Positions 10,085 to 19,413 are shown, counted from the first letter of the stretch. The stretch: DNA of 64,000 bases from JAIBJN01 sp963775505 (GCA_963775505.1 CAVZIL010000001.1:434001-498000); one strand, 5' to 3'. Numbers and translations: made by a program. The notes: generated by a model not told the origin, from the letters alone.

Positions 10085-11911
10085 ATGGCACGACGTCGCG
10101 GACGCTGGGACTTCTCGCCGGGCGAGGCGCCCGAGCGTCCCGCCGACCCCGCGGTGCGCAAGGCGAACCTGCGCCGGATCGTGCGCCTCTTCCGCCCCTA
10201 CGCGCGGACGCTGCTCGCGGTCAACGCGCTCATCGTCGTCTCGGCGGGTCTCGGGGTCATCCCGTCGTTCCTGCTGCGGGAGGTGCTCGACGTGGCGATC
10301 CCGGAGGAGCGCGTTAGCCTCCTGACCGCGCTCGTCGCCGGCATGATCGCCATCCCCGTTGCGACCGGGGCGCTCGGCGTGTGGCAGACGCTCCTCTCGA
10401 ACCGCGTCGGCCAGTCGGTCATGCACGACCTGCGCACGGCCGTCTACAAGCACCTGCAGCGGCTCTCGCTCGCGTTCTTCACCCGCACGCGCACCGGCGA
10501 GGTGCAGAGCCGGATCGCCAACGACATCGGCGGGATCGAGAACGTCGTCACCTCGACGGCGACCTCGGTCGTCTCCAACGTGACGACCGTGCTCGCCACC
10601 GTCGTCGCGATGGTGCTCCTCGACTGGCGCCTCGCCGTCTTCGCGCTCGCGCTTCTGCCGCTCTTCGTCTGGCTCACGAAGCGCGTCGGCGACCAGCGAC
10701 GGAAGGTGACCGCGGAGCTCCAGGCCTCCCTCGCGGACGTGTCTTCCATCGTGCAGGAGTCGCTCTCGGTCTCGGGGATCCTGCTCGGCAAGACGATGGG
10801 CCGCTCCGGAGACCTCGCCGAGCGCTTCGGCGCCGAGTCGAGCAGGCTCGCCGACCTCGAGGTGCGGAGCCGCATGACGGGGCGCTGGATGATGGCGGCG
10901 ATCCAGACGACCTTCGCGGTCATGCCTGCTCTCGTCTACTGGTTCGCGGGCTGGACGATCGCCAACGGCAGCGGGGCGATCACGATCGGGACGCTGGTCG
11001 CGTTCACAACTCTGCAGGCCAGGCTCTTCTTCCCGATCGGGTCGCTGCTCGGCGTCCAGGTCGACGTGCAGAGCTCGCTGGCGCTCTTCGACCGCATCTT
11101 CGAGTACCTCGACCAGCCCGTGGACATCGTCGAGGGCGCGCGCCCGCTCGACCGGCCGCGGGGCGACGTGGCCTTCGAGCGCGTCAGGTTCCGCTACGGC
11201 GACGAGGCGTGGACGCTCGAGGACGTGACGTTCGCCGTCCCCGCCGGGACGAAGACCGCGCTCGTCGGCGAGACCGGCTCGGGGAAGACCACCTGCGCCT
11301 ACCTCGTCGCCAGGCTCTACGACGCCACCGAGGGGCGGGTGACGATCGACGGGATCGACGTGCGCGAGCTGACGTTCGAGTCGCTCGCCGCGGCCGTCGG
11401 CGTCGTCTCGCAGGAGACCTACCTCTTCCACGCCAGCGTGCGCGAGAACCTCCGCTTCGCCAGGCCGGAGGCGACCGACGCCGAGATCGAGGAGGCGGCG
11501 CGCGCCGCTCAGGTGCACGAGCTGATCGCGTCGCTGTCCGAGGGCTACGACACCGTCGTCGGCGAGCGCGGCTACCGCTTCTCCGGCGGCGAGAAGCAGC
11601 GGATCGCCATCGCGCGCACGATTCTCCGCAACCCGCCCATCCTCGTCCTCGACGAGGCCACGTCGGCCCTCGACACGCAGACGGAGCGGGCCGTCCAGGA
11701 GGCGCTCGAGCGCCTCGCCGAGGGGCGGACGACGATCGCCATCGCACACCGGCTGTCGACGGTGCGCGACGCCGACCAGATCGTCGTCCTCGACCACGGC
11801 CGGGTGGTCGAGGTGGGCACGCACGAGGAGCTGCTCGCGCGCGGCGGTCAGTACGCCACGCTCGCCTTCAGGGACGCCGACACTTCCGTCCCCGCTCTCA
11901 CCGAGCCGTAG
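10085..11911 (+). CDS. ABC exporter, fused membrane and ATPase domains
   Basis: 608 residues. Residues about 40-330 hold six membrane helices (ABC_membrane type I), including LLAVNALIVVSAGLGVIPS. The C-terminal ATPase has Walker A GETGSGKTT, Q-loop VVSQETYLF, signature FSGGEKQRIAIA, Walker B ILVLDEATSALD and switch His IAHRLSTV. This is a half-transporter of the MsbA/LmrA type and would act as a dimer exporting lipids or drugs. It lies 72 bases downstream of the helicase gene in the same direction. Substrate unknown. Confidence 0.94.
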   Translation: MARRRGRWDFSPGEAPERPADPAVRKANLRRIVRLFRPYARTLLAVNALIVVSAGLGVIPSFLLREVLDVAIPEERVSLLTALVAGMIAIPVATGALGVWQTLLSNRVGQSVMHDLRTAVYKHLQRLSLAFFTRTRTGEVQSRIANDIGGIENVVTSTATSVVSNVTTVLATVVAMVLLDWRLAVFALALLPLFVWLTKRVGDQRRKVTAELQASLADVSSIVQESLSVSGILLGKTMGRSGDLAERFGAESSRLADLEVRSRMTGRWMMAAIQTTFAVMPALVYWFAGWTIANGSGAITIGTLVAFTTLQARLFFPIGSLLGVQVDVQSSLALFDRIFEYLDQPVDIVEGARPLDRPRGDVAFERVRFRYGDEAWTLEDVTFAVPAGTKTALVGETGSGKTTCAYLVARLYDATEGRVTIDGIDVRELTFESLAAAVGVVSQETYLFHASVRENLRFARPEATDAEIEEAARAAQVHELIASLSEGYDTVVGERGYRFSGGEKQRIAIARTILRNPPILVLDEATSALDTQTERAVQEALERLAEGRTTIAIAHRLSTVRDADQIVVLDHGRVVEVGTHEELLARGGQYATLAFRDADTSVPALTEP

Positions 11912-11995
11912 CACACTCGCACGGGTCTCGGCAGCGGCACTCGAACGGGTGGCTCGCTCCCTAAAGCTTCCAGGGCATTTGTCGAGTCAGGGCGG

Positions 11996-13285
11996 ATGAG
12001 CGTCTTTCGTCCGGACGGCCCCCGGTCCCCGTCGGCGTCTCCGCGTTGGATCGATCGTTGGCTTGCGGCGTGCAGCGAGCTCGCGGAGCTCGAGCGCTCG
12101 AACCCGATGACGGATGCCGTCATCGACGAGATCGACGGTCGCATGATCCGAATCGGAGATCGCTGGCTGGCAGATTTTGCCTCCTGCAACTACCTGGGAT
12201 TCGACCTCGACCGCGAGATCATCGCGGCCGTTCCCGAGTACCTCGAGAAGTGGGGCACGCATCCCAGCTGGTCGCGAATGCTTGGCAGCCCGGTCCTCTA
12301 CCCGGAGATCGAGGAGCGTCTGATCGAGCTGCTCGGCTGCGAGGACGCGCTTGTCATCCCGACGATCACCCTGATTCACCTCTCCGTGATCCCGGTGCTC
12401 GCAGGCGACGGGACGATCTACGTCGATAGCCGCGCGCATAAGACCATCTACGACGGTTGCCAGTTCGCCTCGGCGCGAGGGGCAACCGTGAAGCGATTCC
12501 GCTTCGAGGACCCGGACGATCTCGAGCAGCTTCTGAGGCAAGACCGCTCAAGTACGCGCCTCGTGTGCATGGACGGGGTCAACAGCATGACCGGGAATGC
12601 ACCGAATTTGAACGACTTCGCGCGGCTCGCGCGCCACTACGACGCGATCCTCTACGTCGACGACGCGCACGGATTCGGCGTCATCGGTGAGCGCGCGTCG
12701 GACGAGCCGAGCCCGTACGGTCTCCGTGGGAACAGCATTGTGCGCTACTGCGGCGAGTCCTACGACGGCGTCGTGCTGGTCGCCGGGTTCTCCAAGTCGT
12801 ACTCGTCGCTCGCGGCCTTCGTCGCGTGCCCGACCGATCTCAAGGAGCTCCTGAAGACAGCCGCGCCGCCGTACCTGTACTCGGGCCCCTCGCCGACCGC
12901 CTCGCTCGCGACCGTGCTCTCGGGCTTCGAGGTCAACGACGCCCGCGGCGACGCGATTCGCACCGACCTCTGGCGGAAGACCGACCAGGTGCTCAGGTGC
13001 CTCGACCGGCTCGGAGTTCACACGCCGAACCGCTCGGGCTTTCCGATCATCGAGGTTCCGCTGGCGCGCCACGAGGACATCGACGCGGCCGGACGGTTTC
13101 TCTTCGACAACGGCATCTACGTGACTCTGGCCGCCTATCCCCTCGTGCCGAAGACCGAGGTCGGATTCCGGATCCAGGTCACGGCCTCGAACTCCAACGC
13201 CGAGATCGAGCAGCTCGCCGACGTCCTCGGCAAGCTCGCCAACGCCTTCGACCTGCGGCCGGCCAGGCAGGAATACGCGGCGTGA
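11996..13285 (+). CDS. Alpha-oxoamine synthase-like PLP enzyme (BioF/KBL/SPT/CqsA superfamily)
   Basis: 429 residues, fold type I. ADFASCNYLGFDLD is the family N-terminal motif, CMDGVNSMTGNAPNL the substrate loop, VDDAHGFGVIG (Asp222/Asp223, His225) the PLP ring contacts and GFSKSYSS the Schiff-base lysine (Lys267). The usual glycine pair after the lysine is replaced by SSLAAFV, and GSGGSR is replaced by SWSRMLGS, so it is not a canonical BioF or KBL. Superfamily members condense an amino acid with an acyl-CoA. Its stop overlaps the GTG of the GGDEF-EAL gene, so the two are made together. This could make a long-chain amino-ketone lipid or signal; that is inference. Confidence 0.85.
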   Translation: MSVFRPDGPRSPSASPRWIDRWLAACSELAELERSNPMTDAVIDEIDGRMIRIGDRWLADFASCNYLGFDLDREIIAAVPEYLEKWGTHPSWSRMLGSPVLYPEIEERLIELLGCEDALVIPTITLIHLSVIPVLAGDGTIYVDSRAHKTIYDGCQFASARGATVKRFRFEDPDDLEQLLRQDRSSTRLVCMDGVNSMTGNAPNLNDFARLARHYDAILYVDDAHGFGVIGERASDEPSPYGLRGNSIVRYCGESYDGVVLVAGFSKSYSSLAAFVACPTDLKELLKTAAPPYLYSGPSPTASLATVLSGFEVNDARGDAIRTDLWRKTDQVLRCLDRLGVHTPNRSGFPIIEVPLARHEDIDAAGRFLFDNGIYVTLAAYPLVPKTEVGFRIQVTASNSNAEIEQLADVLGKLANAFDLRPARQEYAA

Positions 13286-16200
13286 GCCGTCTCGCCGTCA
13301 TCGACTGGCGCGGGCGCGCCTGGGCGATCTACCTTGCGGCCGGCATCGTCCTGACGGCGGCGTACGTCTGGTTCCCGCCGCTGAAGGGGAACGGCCCGCT
13401 CATCAACCTGCTCGGGCTGTCCGGGTCCGTGGCCGTCGCCGTCGGGATCTACTTCCATCGGCCGAGGGCCTGGGCTGCGTGGGCCCTCTTCATCGTCGGC
13501 CTGTTCCTGTTCTTCGCCGGCGACCTCTACACGTACAGCTATCCGAAGCTGACGGGGGCCGAGGTCGAGTTCCCGTCGATCGGGGACGCCATCTATCTGG
13601 CCGTCTATCCGCCGCTCGTCGCGGGCCTGCTCGTCCTTGTCCGCCGCCGAAACCCGCAGGGCGACCGCGCAGGCGTGATCGACTCGCTGATCATTTCGGT
13701 GGGAATCGCGCTCCTCTCCTGGGTCTTCCTCGTCGCCCCGAACATCCACCTTTCGGGCCTGACGGCGCTCGAGAAGGCCGTCTCGGCCGCCTACCCACTC
13801 GGCGACATCCTGCTCCTAGCCGCCACCGTGCGGCTCGCAGTGGACACCGGGAAGCGCGCCCCGGCCTTCTACCTCCTCGTCGGTAGCATCGTCTCGCTGC
13901 TGGCCGTCGACTCGGCCTACAACTACGCGCTGCTCACGGGCACATATGACCACCAGCTGAGCTACGACGTCGGTTGGATCGCGTTCTATCTCCTCTGGGG
14001 AGCAGCTGCCCTCCACCCCTCGATGCGCACGCTCGAAGAGCCGGCGCTCGACTACCGCACCCGGCTCACGCCGCTCCGCCTCGGGTTGCTCGCAGGCGCG
14101 TGCCTGATCGCACCGGGCGTCCGCTTCTACCAGGCGCTCGACGACCCCGACGTCCTCGTGCTGATCGTGGCTTCGGCGCTGCTCTTCCTGCTGGTCGTCA
14201 GCCGGATGGCGGGCCTCGTGCGCCAGGAGGAGCGCGCGGCCGCACGGGAGTTCGCTCTACGTCGCGCGGGCGTCGAGCTCGTGGCCGCCGCCGGCCGGGA
14301 GCAGCTCAACACGGCTGCCATTTCGGCCGTTCTGGCTCTGGCGGGCGCTCCGACGACCGTGCGCCTGGTTCTTCTCACCGGCGACGGCGCGGCGGTCGCC
14401 GCGTCCTCCGGCGCCGAAGGTGAATGGCCTCTTTCGAAGACCGCCAACGGCTGGCTGCGAGGGCTCGGCGACGATCCGCAACAGGTCCGTTCGGCGAGCT
14501 TGCCCGAGGAGGTACGGAGCCAGCTGCGCCTCGGCGACGGCTCGGAGCTCCTGCTCCTGCCCCTCGTGATCCGTGACGTGACACGCGGTGTACTCATCCT
14601 CTGCTCCCCGGCGCGCATTCCCCGCGAGCTCGTCGACTCGCTCGAGTCGCTCGCCTCCCAGGTGTCCCTGGCGGTCGAAGCGGCGGCGCTGGCCGAGGAT
14701 CTGCACAGGCGCCAGAGCGAGGCGCGGTTCCGGTCGCTCGTGGCCCACTCGAGCGATCTCATCACCGTTCTGGACGCCCACGGCACGGTCACCTACCAGA
14801 GTCCCTCGGTCGAGCGAGTGCTGGGCTACCGGGTCGACCAGCTCGAAGGCACCGACTTCTCGCGGCTCCTCGCCGAGTCGGATCGGTCGCGGCTGGCGCA
14901 AATCGTCTCCGGCGTGGGCGAGGCCTACGTCGGCGGCGGCTCCGAGACGCACGTGATCGAGTGCTCGCTCAGACACCGCAACGGCAGCTGGCTCCAGTTC
15001 GAGGTCCAGCACACCGATCTCTTGCAGGACGAGCACGTCCGCGGCGTCGTCCTGAACAGCAGAGATGTCAGCGAGCGCAAAGCCTTCGAGGACCAGCTCG
15101 CCCACCAAGCGTTCCACGATCCGGTCACCAGCCTCGCCAACCGGGCTCTGTTCGCAGACCGAGTCCAGCACTCGATCATGCGCTCGATCAGGGGAGGCCC
15201 TGCGATCGGCGTCATGTTCATCGACCTGGACGACTTCAAGACCGTCAACGACAGCCTGGGCCACGCGGCCGGCGACACAGTCCTGCAGGAGGTGGCGCGA
15301 CGCCTTCAGAACGCGGTCCGCCCGGCCGACACGGTCGCGCGCTTCGGGGGCGACGAGTTTGCCGTCCTGCTGGACGGGATCAAGGACTCGGAGGAGGCCG
15401 CGGATGTGGCGGGCCGGATCCTGCGCGCGCTCGAGCTCCAGTACGACGTCGACGGCAAGCACGTCTACCCCCGAGCGAGCGTCGGAATCTGTCTGGCGGG
15501 CCACGAGCTGGGGTCCTCGGACGCCGAGGAGCTCCTGCGCAATGCCGATGTCGCCATGTACATGGCCAAGCGGGACAGCAAGGGCAGCTATCGCGTCTTC
15601 GAGCCGGCCATGCACGAGCGCGTGGTCGAGCGGCTAGAGCTCCAGACAGAGCTGCAGCGAGCGCTCGAGCTGCATCAGCTCGAGGTTCACTACCAGCCGG
15701 TCGTTCGCCTCGACCCGCGGGACGACTACGGCGTCGAGGCGCTCCTCCGCTGGATGCACCCGGCGCGGGGCACGATCCCGCCGCTCCAGTTCATCCCGCT
15801 GGCGGAGGAGACCGGGCTGATCGTCCCGATCGGGCGTTGGGTCCTCCAGGAGGCCTGCCGCCAGGGCGCCGGCCTCCACGAGCGCTTTCCGCGCGCCACG
15901 CCGCTGACGATGAGCGTGAACCTGTCCGTCAAGCAGCTCCAGTCGGAGTCGATCGTCACCGACGTGCAGGATGCGCTCGACGCGAGCGGGCTACCGCCGT
16001 CGGCTCTCGTCCTCGAGATCACCGAGACCGTGATGATGGCCGACACGGACCTGGCCGTGCGGCGGCTCCACGAGCTCAAGGAGCTCGGCGTCCTCCTCGC
16101 CATGGACGACTTCGGGACGGGCTACTCGTCGCTTTCGTACCTGAGCCGCTTCCCCGTCGACATCCTCAAGATGGACCGTTCCTTCCTCTCGGCCGAGCAT

Positions 16201-16425
16201 GAGGAGTCGGGCCTCGCCGGCGCGATCATCGCGCTCGGAAGCAGCCTCAGCCTCGACGTCGTCGCCGAGGGGATCGAGCAGCCCGAACAGATCGTGTCGC
16301 TCCGGCAGCTCGGGTGCGAGCTCGGCCAGGGCTTCCTGTTCGCCAAGCCGATGAGCCAGGAGGCGCTGGTGGAGTACCTCTACGGCGAGGAAGCGACCGG
16401 CGAGCAGCGCTCGCATGCAGCATAG
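13282..16425 (+). CDS. Membrane GAF-PAS-GGDEF-EAL protein (cyclic-di-GMP turnover)
   Basis: 1047 residues from a GTG. Residues about 10-310 hold eight or more membrane helices, then a GAF-like region (about 325-475), a PAS domain (about 481-600, SDLITVLDAHGTVTYQSPSV) and GGDEF (from DPVTSLANRALF at 613, motif GGDEF at about 689). An RPAD inhibitory I-site lies five residues before GGDEF. The EAL domain has EALLRW (about 819), VNLSVKQLQ, EITETV, DDFGTGYSS, DRSFL and AEGIEQ. Both catalytic motifs are intact, so it may make or degrade cyclic-di-GMP depending on input. The membrane part may sense a ligand, possibly the product of the coupled PLP enzyme. Confidence 0.95.
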   Translation: MSRLAVIDWRGRAWAIYLAAGIVLTAAYVWFPPLKGNGPLINLLGLSGSVAVAVGIYFHRPRAWAAWALFIVGLFLFFAGDLYTYSYPKLTGAEVEFPSIGDAIYLAVYPPLVAGLLVLVRRRNPQGDRAGVIDSLIISVGIALLSWVFLVAPNIHLSGLTALEKAVSAAYPLGDILLLAATVRLAVDTGKRAPAFYLLVGSIVSLLAVDSAYNYALLTGTYDHQLSYDVGWIAFYLLWGAAALHPSMRTLEEPALDYRTRLTPLRLGLLAGACLIAPGVRFYQALDDPDVLVLIVASALLFLLVVSRMAGLVRQEERAAAREFALRRAGVELVAAAGREQLNTAAISAVLALAGAPTTVRLVLLTGDGAAVAASSGAEGEWPLSKTANGWLRGLGDDPQQVRSASLPEEVRSQLRLGDGSELLLLPLVIRDVTRGVLILCSPARIPRELVDSLESLASQVSLAVEAAALAEDLHRRQSEARFRSLVAHSSDLITVLDAHGTVTYQSPSVERVLGYRVDQLEGTDFSRLLAESDRSRLAQIVSGVGEAYVGGGSETHVIECSLRHRNGSWLQFEVQHTDLLQDEHVRGVVLNSRDVSERKAFEDQLAHQAFHDPVTSLANRALFADRVQHSIMRSIRGGPAIGVMFIDLDDFKTVNDSLGHAAGDTVLQEVARRLQNAVRPADTVARFGGDEFAVLLDGIKDSEEAADVAGRILRALELQYDVDGKHVYPRASVGICLAGHELGSSDAEELLRNADVAMYMAKRDSKGSYRVFEPAMHERVVERLELQTELQRALELHQLEVHYQPVVRLDPRDDYGVEALLRWMHPARGTIPPLQFIPLAEETGLIVPIGRWVLQEACRQGAGLHERFPRATPLTMSVNLSVKQLQSESIVTDVQDALDASGLPPSALVLEITETVMMADTDLAVRRLHELKELGVLLAMDDFGTGYSSLSYLSRFPVDILKMDRSFLSAEHEESGLAGAIIALGSSLSLDVVAEGIEQPEQIVSLRQLGCELGQGFLFAKPMSQEALVEYLYGEEATGEQRSHAA

Positions 16426-17764
16426 TCACGAGTCGCTGGACCGCCCGGGCGGCTTCTCCCGGGTGAACCTCTTGGCCCCGCTCCGACACCGGGACTTCCG
16501 TCTGCTCTGGGCCGGGATGACTATCTCCCTCCTCGGTGACGGGATCTTCCTCGTGGCGATGGCCTGGCAGGCGTACGAGCTCTGGAACGCCCCTGCCGCG
16601 CTCTCCCTGCTCGGGATCGGCATGACCATCCCGATGATCGCCTTCCTGCTCCCGGCAGGAGTTCTCAGCGACCGCCTCGACCGGCGGACGCTCATGCTAT
16701 GCGCGGACGTCGCGCGCGCGGTGATCATCGGCGCGCTTGCCGTCCTCGCGCTGACCGGCCTCCTCACCTTTTGGGAGCTTCTGGTCATCGTCGCCCTCTA
16801 CGGGGTCGGCACCGCCTTTTTCACGCCGGCGTTCGAAGCAGTCGTCCCGGACATCGTCCCCGCGGCCGATCTCCCCGCGGCCAATTCGCTCGATCAGTTC
16901 GTCAGGCCTATCGCACTTCGCCTCGTTGGGCCTGCGCTGGGTGGGGTGCTCGTGGCGGCCTTCGGCACGGGGGGCGCCTTCGCCGTCGATGCCGGATCCT
17001 TCGCCGCCTCGACGGTCGCCGTCTTCCTCATGCGCCCCCCGCCTCATCCCCGCTCGGAGCACGTGGAGTCGGGCGTCAGCGCCGTGAAGGAAGGCCTGCA
17101 GTTCGTGCGACAGCGGGTTTGGCTGTGGGGAACTCTCCTGTCCGCGACGATCGCGTACCTCGCGTTCATGGGCCCGGCCGAGGTGCTGCTCCCGTACGTC
17201 GTGAAGAACGAGCTGCACGCCTCCGCCGGAGACCTCGGGCTCGTCTTCGCGGCCGGGGGCGTCGGGGCAATCGGCGCCGCGCTGATCATGGGGCAACGCG
17301 GCCACCCACGCCGGGACGTCACGTTCATGTACGCGACCTGGACGCTCGCCACCCTGGCCGTCGCGGGCTACGGGCTGGCGACGGCGTCCTGGCAGCTGAT
17401 GATCGCGTGCCTGCTCTTCAACGCCCTCGAGACGGCCGGGACGATCGTCTGGGCGACGATCAAGCAGCACCACGTCCCGGCCTCGATGCTGGGCAGGGTC
17501 TCGAGCCTCGACTGGCTGATCTCGATCGGCCTCCTCCCGCTCTCCTTCGCGCTCACTGCGCCGGTGGTGAGCCTCGTGGGAGTGCGAACGACCCTGATCG
17601 GCGCGGCCGTGATTGGAGGGGCGGCGACGCTCGGCGCCTTCTTCCTTCCCGGCATGCGGAACATCGAAGGCGTCGCGGCCGAGATCGACGGGGTGGCCCA
17701 GGACGTCCCGATGGGTGACGTCGAGCTCCTCAGGCCACCCGTCTTCGTCGACGTGCAGCGCTAG
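16415..17764 (+). CDS. MFS exporter (MFS_3/EntS-like)
   Basis: 449 residues with about twelve membrane helices. The start FSRVNLLAPLRHRDFRLLWA is characteristic of the MFS_3 (enterobactin exporter-like) group, and GVLSDRLDRRTLML is the loop 2-3 signature. The ATG lies 11 bases inside the end of the GGDEF-EAL gene, which implies co-translation. As third gene of the unit it is a good candidate to export whatever the PLP enzyme makes. It is followed by a convergent small gene. Confidence 0.92.
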   Translation: MQHSHESLDRPGGFSRVNLLAPLRHRDFRLLWAGMTISLLGDGIFLVAMAWQAYELWNAPAALSLLGIGMTIPMIAFLLPAGVLSDRLDRRTLMLCADVARAVIIGALAVLALTGLLTFWELLVIVALYGVGTAFFTPAFEAVVPDIVPAADLPAANSLDQFVRPIALRLVGPALGGVLVAAFGTGGAFAVDAGSFAASTVAVFLMRPPPHPRSEHVESGVSAVKEGLQFVRQRVWLWGTLLSATIAYLAFMGPAEVLLPYVVKNELHASAGDLGLVFAAGGVGAIGAALIMGQRGHPRRDVTFMYATWTLATLAVAGYGLATASWQLMIACLLFNALETAGTIVWATIKQHHVPASMLGRVSSLDWLISIGLLPLSFALTAPVVSLVGVRTTLIGAAVIGGAATLGAFFLPGMRNIEGVAAEIDGVAQDVPMGDVELLRPPVFVDVQR

Positions 17765-17869
17765 CGGTCGGCAGGCGAGCTTTTCGCGTTCAGGCCGACG
17801 CGGTCACGGGCCGGGCGCCGGCGTGCTCGGGGCCCGGGGTTCCCCGCCCGGGAGCCGTAGTCCCGCAGC

Positions 17870-18175
17870 TCAGGCAGCTCCTGGGCGTTCCCAGACGTAT
17901 GCCTCTTCTGCGCGATGAAGGGGCCCGTCGAACAGCGGGAGCCAGTGGCCGATGAGCGCCGACCGGACTGGGTCGTTGAACAGCGCTCTCACCGACTCGT
18001 GGGCGCCTTCCCCCTCGAACAGGAAGATGACCTCGCTCTCGGACATGAAGATGACGTGCCGGTCGAAAGCCTTCTCGAGATCCTCGCCGCCCAGAGCCGA
18101 GTGTTCTGTGAGAAGAGCCTGCGCTCGCTGATAACCGTCGGGTTTCAGGCGGGCAGCAAGGACGAAGCGATCCAT
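17870..18175 (-). CDS. Small conserved-looking protein, possible ferredoxin-like fold
   Basis: 101 residues, ATG at 18175. The alternation of a strand (DRFVLAARLKPDG), helix (RAQALLTEHSAL), strand (HVIFMSESEVIFLFEG) and helix (ESVRALFND) resembles dimeric alpha/beta-barrel monooxygenase-like or EthD-type proteins, but no catalytic residue is identifiable. Codon bias fits a real gene. It runs convergent to the MFS gene, and the 105 bases between them hold short G/C palindromes (for example CGGGG-TT-CCCCG at 17835-17846) that could end transcription. Confidence 0.6.
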   Translation of the reverse strand: MDRFVLAARLKPDGYQRAQALLTEHSALGGEDLEKAFDRHVIFMSESEVIFLFEGEGAHESVRALFNDPVRSALIGHWLPLFDGPLHRAEEAYVWERPGAA

Positions 18176-18228
18176 GCAGGCAGCCTACTCCGTCGTCAGC
18201 GGGCGGCGAGGTCAGGGCGGGATGTGAC

Positions 18229-18423
18229 CTACGCCGAGCTGAGGCGGTGGGGAGGCAGGCGGCCGAGCTGGCGGCGCGAGGTGATCTCGAGCTTCCGAAA
18301 GACGCGGGCCGGGCAGCCGCTCGCACCTGGCTGACCCGCCCGCACGCTCTTCAGCAGTCGATCCAGGACGTCGCCTTCGCCGCGGCGACCGCATAATACG
18401 GGGCCAGGATCGCTGCTGGGCAT
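18229..18423 (-). pseudogene. LuxR-family ATPase regulator remnant, N- and C-termini joined
   Basis: A 64-residue frame begins MPSSDPGPVLCGRRGEGDVL and continues DRLLKSVRAGQPGA, matching the opening of large actinobacterial LuxR regulators before their Walker A. It then jumps straight to ARVFRKLEITSRRQLGRL, the last helix of the LuxR DNA-binding domain, and stops. About 850 residues expected between the two are absent. It is therefore an internally deleted gene rather than a small novel gene. The 372 bases between 18176 and 18547 hold this remnant and no other recognised gene. Confidence 0.78.
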
Positions 18424-18547
18424 CAGCAGCCGGGACGCTACACCGGCTGGCAGGGACTAGCCATGAGGCTGGCCTGTTGGCCGACTCGAGGGGGCACGTG
18501 CTGCGGCGATCCTCCGGCGTGAATCAACCCGAGCGAAAGGGGACGAC

Positions 18548-19321
18548 ATGAAGATCGTTGTCATCGGCGGGACAGGACTCATCGGATCGAAGCTCGTCGG
18601 GAAGCTTCGGGAGCACGGCCACGAAGCGGTGCCGGCGTCGCCGGACTCGGGCGTCAACACCCTCACCGGCGAGGGCCTGGCCGGAGTCCTCGAGGGCGCC
18701 GACGTGGTCGTCGACGTCTCGAACTCCCCCTCCTTCGAGGACGAGGCGGTGCTGGCGTTCTTCGAGACGTCGACGCGCAACCTCCTCGAGGCCGAGGCGG
18801 CGGCAGGCGTCGGCCATCACGTCGCGTTGTCGGTCGTCGGCACCGACCGCCTCTCCGAGAGCGGCTACTTCCGCGGCAAGATCGCCCAGGAGAAGCTGAT
18901 CGAGGGATCGCCGATCCCCTACTCGATCGTCCACGCGACGCAGTTCTTCGAGTTCGTCAAGAGCATTGCGGACGCTGCAACCGAGGGCGACACCGTGCGA
19001 CTCGCACCGGTTCTGATCCAGCCCATGGCCGCCGACGACGTCGCGGCCGTGGTCGGCAGAACGGTTGTCGCGCCGCCTGTGAACGGCATCGTCGAAGTCG
19101 CCGGGCCCGAGCAGTTCCGGCTCGACGAGCTCATCCGGCGCGGCCTCGAGGAGCGCGACGATCCGCGCGAAGTGGTCGCGGACCCGGACGCGCGCTACTT
19201 CGGAGCGAAGCTCGACGAGCGCACCCTCGTTCCCGGCGACGGCGCCACTCTCGCCGAGACCCGCTTCGAGGACTGGCTCAACCAGCAGACAAGCCTCACG
19301 ACCCCGGGGAGGTCTTCGTGA
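18548..19321 (+). CDS. NAD(P)-binding NmrA/SDR-like protein
   Basis: 257 residues with the N-terminal dinucleotide motif VVIGGTGLIGSKLV. The sequence then follows atypical short-chain reductases of the NmrA/complex I NDUFA9 type: VGHHVALSVVGTDR, SGYFRGKIAQEKLIEGSPIPYS and THRATQFFEF-like (VHATQFFEF). The Tyr and Lys of YFRGKIAQEK sit where the SDR active site would be, but catalysis is uncertain, since many members are redox sensors. RBS-like GAAAGGGGACG precedes the ATG. A GTG of a tiny downstream frame overlaps its stop. Confidence 0.88.
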   Translation: MKIVVIGGTGLIGSKLVGKLREHGHEAVPASPDSGVNTLTGEGLAGVLEGADVVVDVSNSPSFEDEAVLAFFETSTRNLLEAEAAAGVGHHVALSVVGTDRLSESGYFRGKIAQEKLIEGSPIPYSIVHATQFFEFVKSIADAATEGDTVRLAPVLIQPMAADDVAAVVGRTVVAPPVNGIVEVAGPEQFRLDELIRRGLEERDDPREVVADPDARYFGAKLDERTLVPGDGATLAETRFEDWLNQQTSLTTPGRSS

Positions 19322-19389
19322 AACCCACAATCGTTTTCGGGCCGGGCGGTCCCGACGATCCCTTCGCGAACGATCCGTTCGACGGCTAG
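19318..19389 (+). CDS. Tiny coupled frame, 23 residues
   Basis: GTG at 19318 overlaps the TGA of the NmrA-like gene (GTGA). The frame reads MKPTIVFGPGGPDDPF then ANDPFDG. The first residues resemble the start of alpha/beta hydrolases (MKPTIVLVHGAFAD), which often accompany NmrA-like genes, so it may be the stub of a lost gene. It could also be a real coupled peptide. There is no independent evidence of expression. Confidence 0.35.
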   Translation: MKPTIVFGPGGPDDPFANDPFDG

Positions 19390-19413
19390 CTCCGGTCCAG
19401 ATGCACGAGCCGA

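Noticed and set aside
11996..13285. 8-amino-7-oxononanoate synthase (BioF) for biotin synthesis
   Set aside because: The fold is right, but the glycine-rich and lysine-flanking motifs differ and no biotin genes are nearby.
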